A stretch of 22,023 nt of DNA from Gallispira sp964526435 (GTDB taxonomy: Bacteria; Bacillota; Clostridia; Lachnospirales; CAG-274). The translations under genes and the position numbers were made by a program. Numbering within the stretch: position 1 is the stretch's first letter; the number at the start of each line of letters is the position of its first letter. The notes beneath the pieces are model-generated. The model was not told the origin of the DNA and did no database searches. It saw only the letters and a list, made by a program, of their open reading frames with translations. The stretch is from positions 1 to 22,023 of the forward strand of contig CAZGIC010000024.1 in NCBI GenBank assembly GCA_964526435.1, in the 5' to 3' direction. Positions 21,951 to 22,023 of this stretch are shown here, in pieces.

Positions 21951-22023
21951 AATGAAGCAAAAAATGCTGGTAAAGATGGCAAGTTATATAGTTTAAGTAT
22001 TGATGATGAGATTGAGTATTTTG
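21836..22023 (+). pseudogene. second, internally deleted copy of the stalk-protein gene (runs off the window)
   Basis: Starts like the gene at 18327, with the same ATG, the same A6 run and the same -1 offset of the signal peptide. After NNEK (21950) it jumps to the part that lies at about 18800 in the first copy, a net loss of 358 bases. That is not a multiple of three, so the signal-peptide frame ends in MLVKMASYIV and a stop, while the original frame continues only with another one-base slip at a second AAAAAATG. Most likely a decaying paralogue. The 3' part is outside the window. Confidence 0.8.

Overview
The window is AT-rich Firmicutes-type DNA, most likely from an anaerobic clostridium (class Clostridia). 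The signs are AGGAGG ribosome sites, AGA-rich arginine codons, a T-box leader, a citramalate synthase, copper-amine-oxidase-like stalk proteins and short GC-rich palindromic intergenic repeats. A run of 100 N flanked by an exact 55-bp duplication shows it comes from a scaffolded draft assembly. The organism call is inference; no rRNA or other phylogenetic marker is present.

Region 1 (18-1878): a tRNA-Leu(UAG) on the minus strand, then a ridA-ilvA pair. The deaminase RidA sits beside the threonine ammonia-lyase whose reactive enamine product it clears.

Region 2 (1972-12904): one long branched-chain amino acid operon. A dyad and a consensus TTGACA-17-TATAAT promoter precede a T-box riboswitch whose specifier reads AUC (Ile). 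The genes ilvN-ilvC-cimA-leuC-leuD-leuB-ilvD-ilvB follow, closed by a long intrinsic terminator. They cover every step from pyruvate to 2-keto-3-methylvalerate by the citramalate route, plus the valine branch to 2-ketoisovalerate. No leuA or aminotransferase gene is in the window. ilvN opens the operon and ilvB closes it, about 8 kb apart. Several gene spacers hold strong hairpins without T tracts. The leuD 3' end is split by the false gap.

Region 3 (13003-17275): an Agr-like signalling operon of a LytTR response regulator and two membrane GHKL kinases, with no agrB or agrD beside it. The two kinases are degenerate in complementary ways: the first has the phospho-acceptor His but a ruined ATP site, the second has an intact ATP site but no His. 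Just downstream is a secreted stalk/NPCBM-like protein gene whose promoter is preceded by two 9-bp direct repeats spaced 21 bp apart, the geometry of LytTR sites. This could be a complete circuit from sensors to regulator to target.

Region 4 (17276-22023): a 1-kb spacer crowded with nested palindromic repeats, then a partly duplicated locus of secreted proteins. It holds a stalk-domain protein gene whose start is out of frame by one base at an A6 run, a remnant region, a WG-repeat-like lipoprotein, and a second, internally deleted copy of the stalk gene that carries the same A6 frame break.
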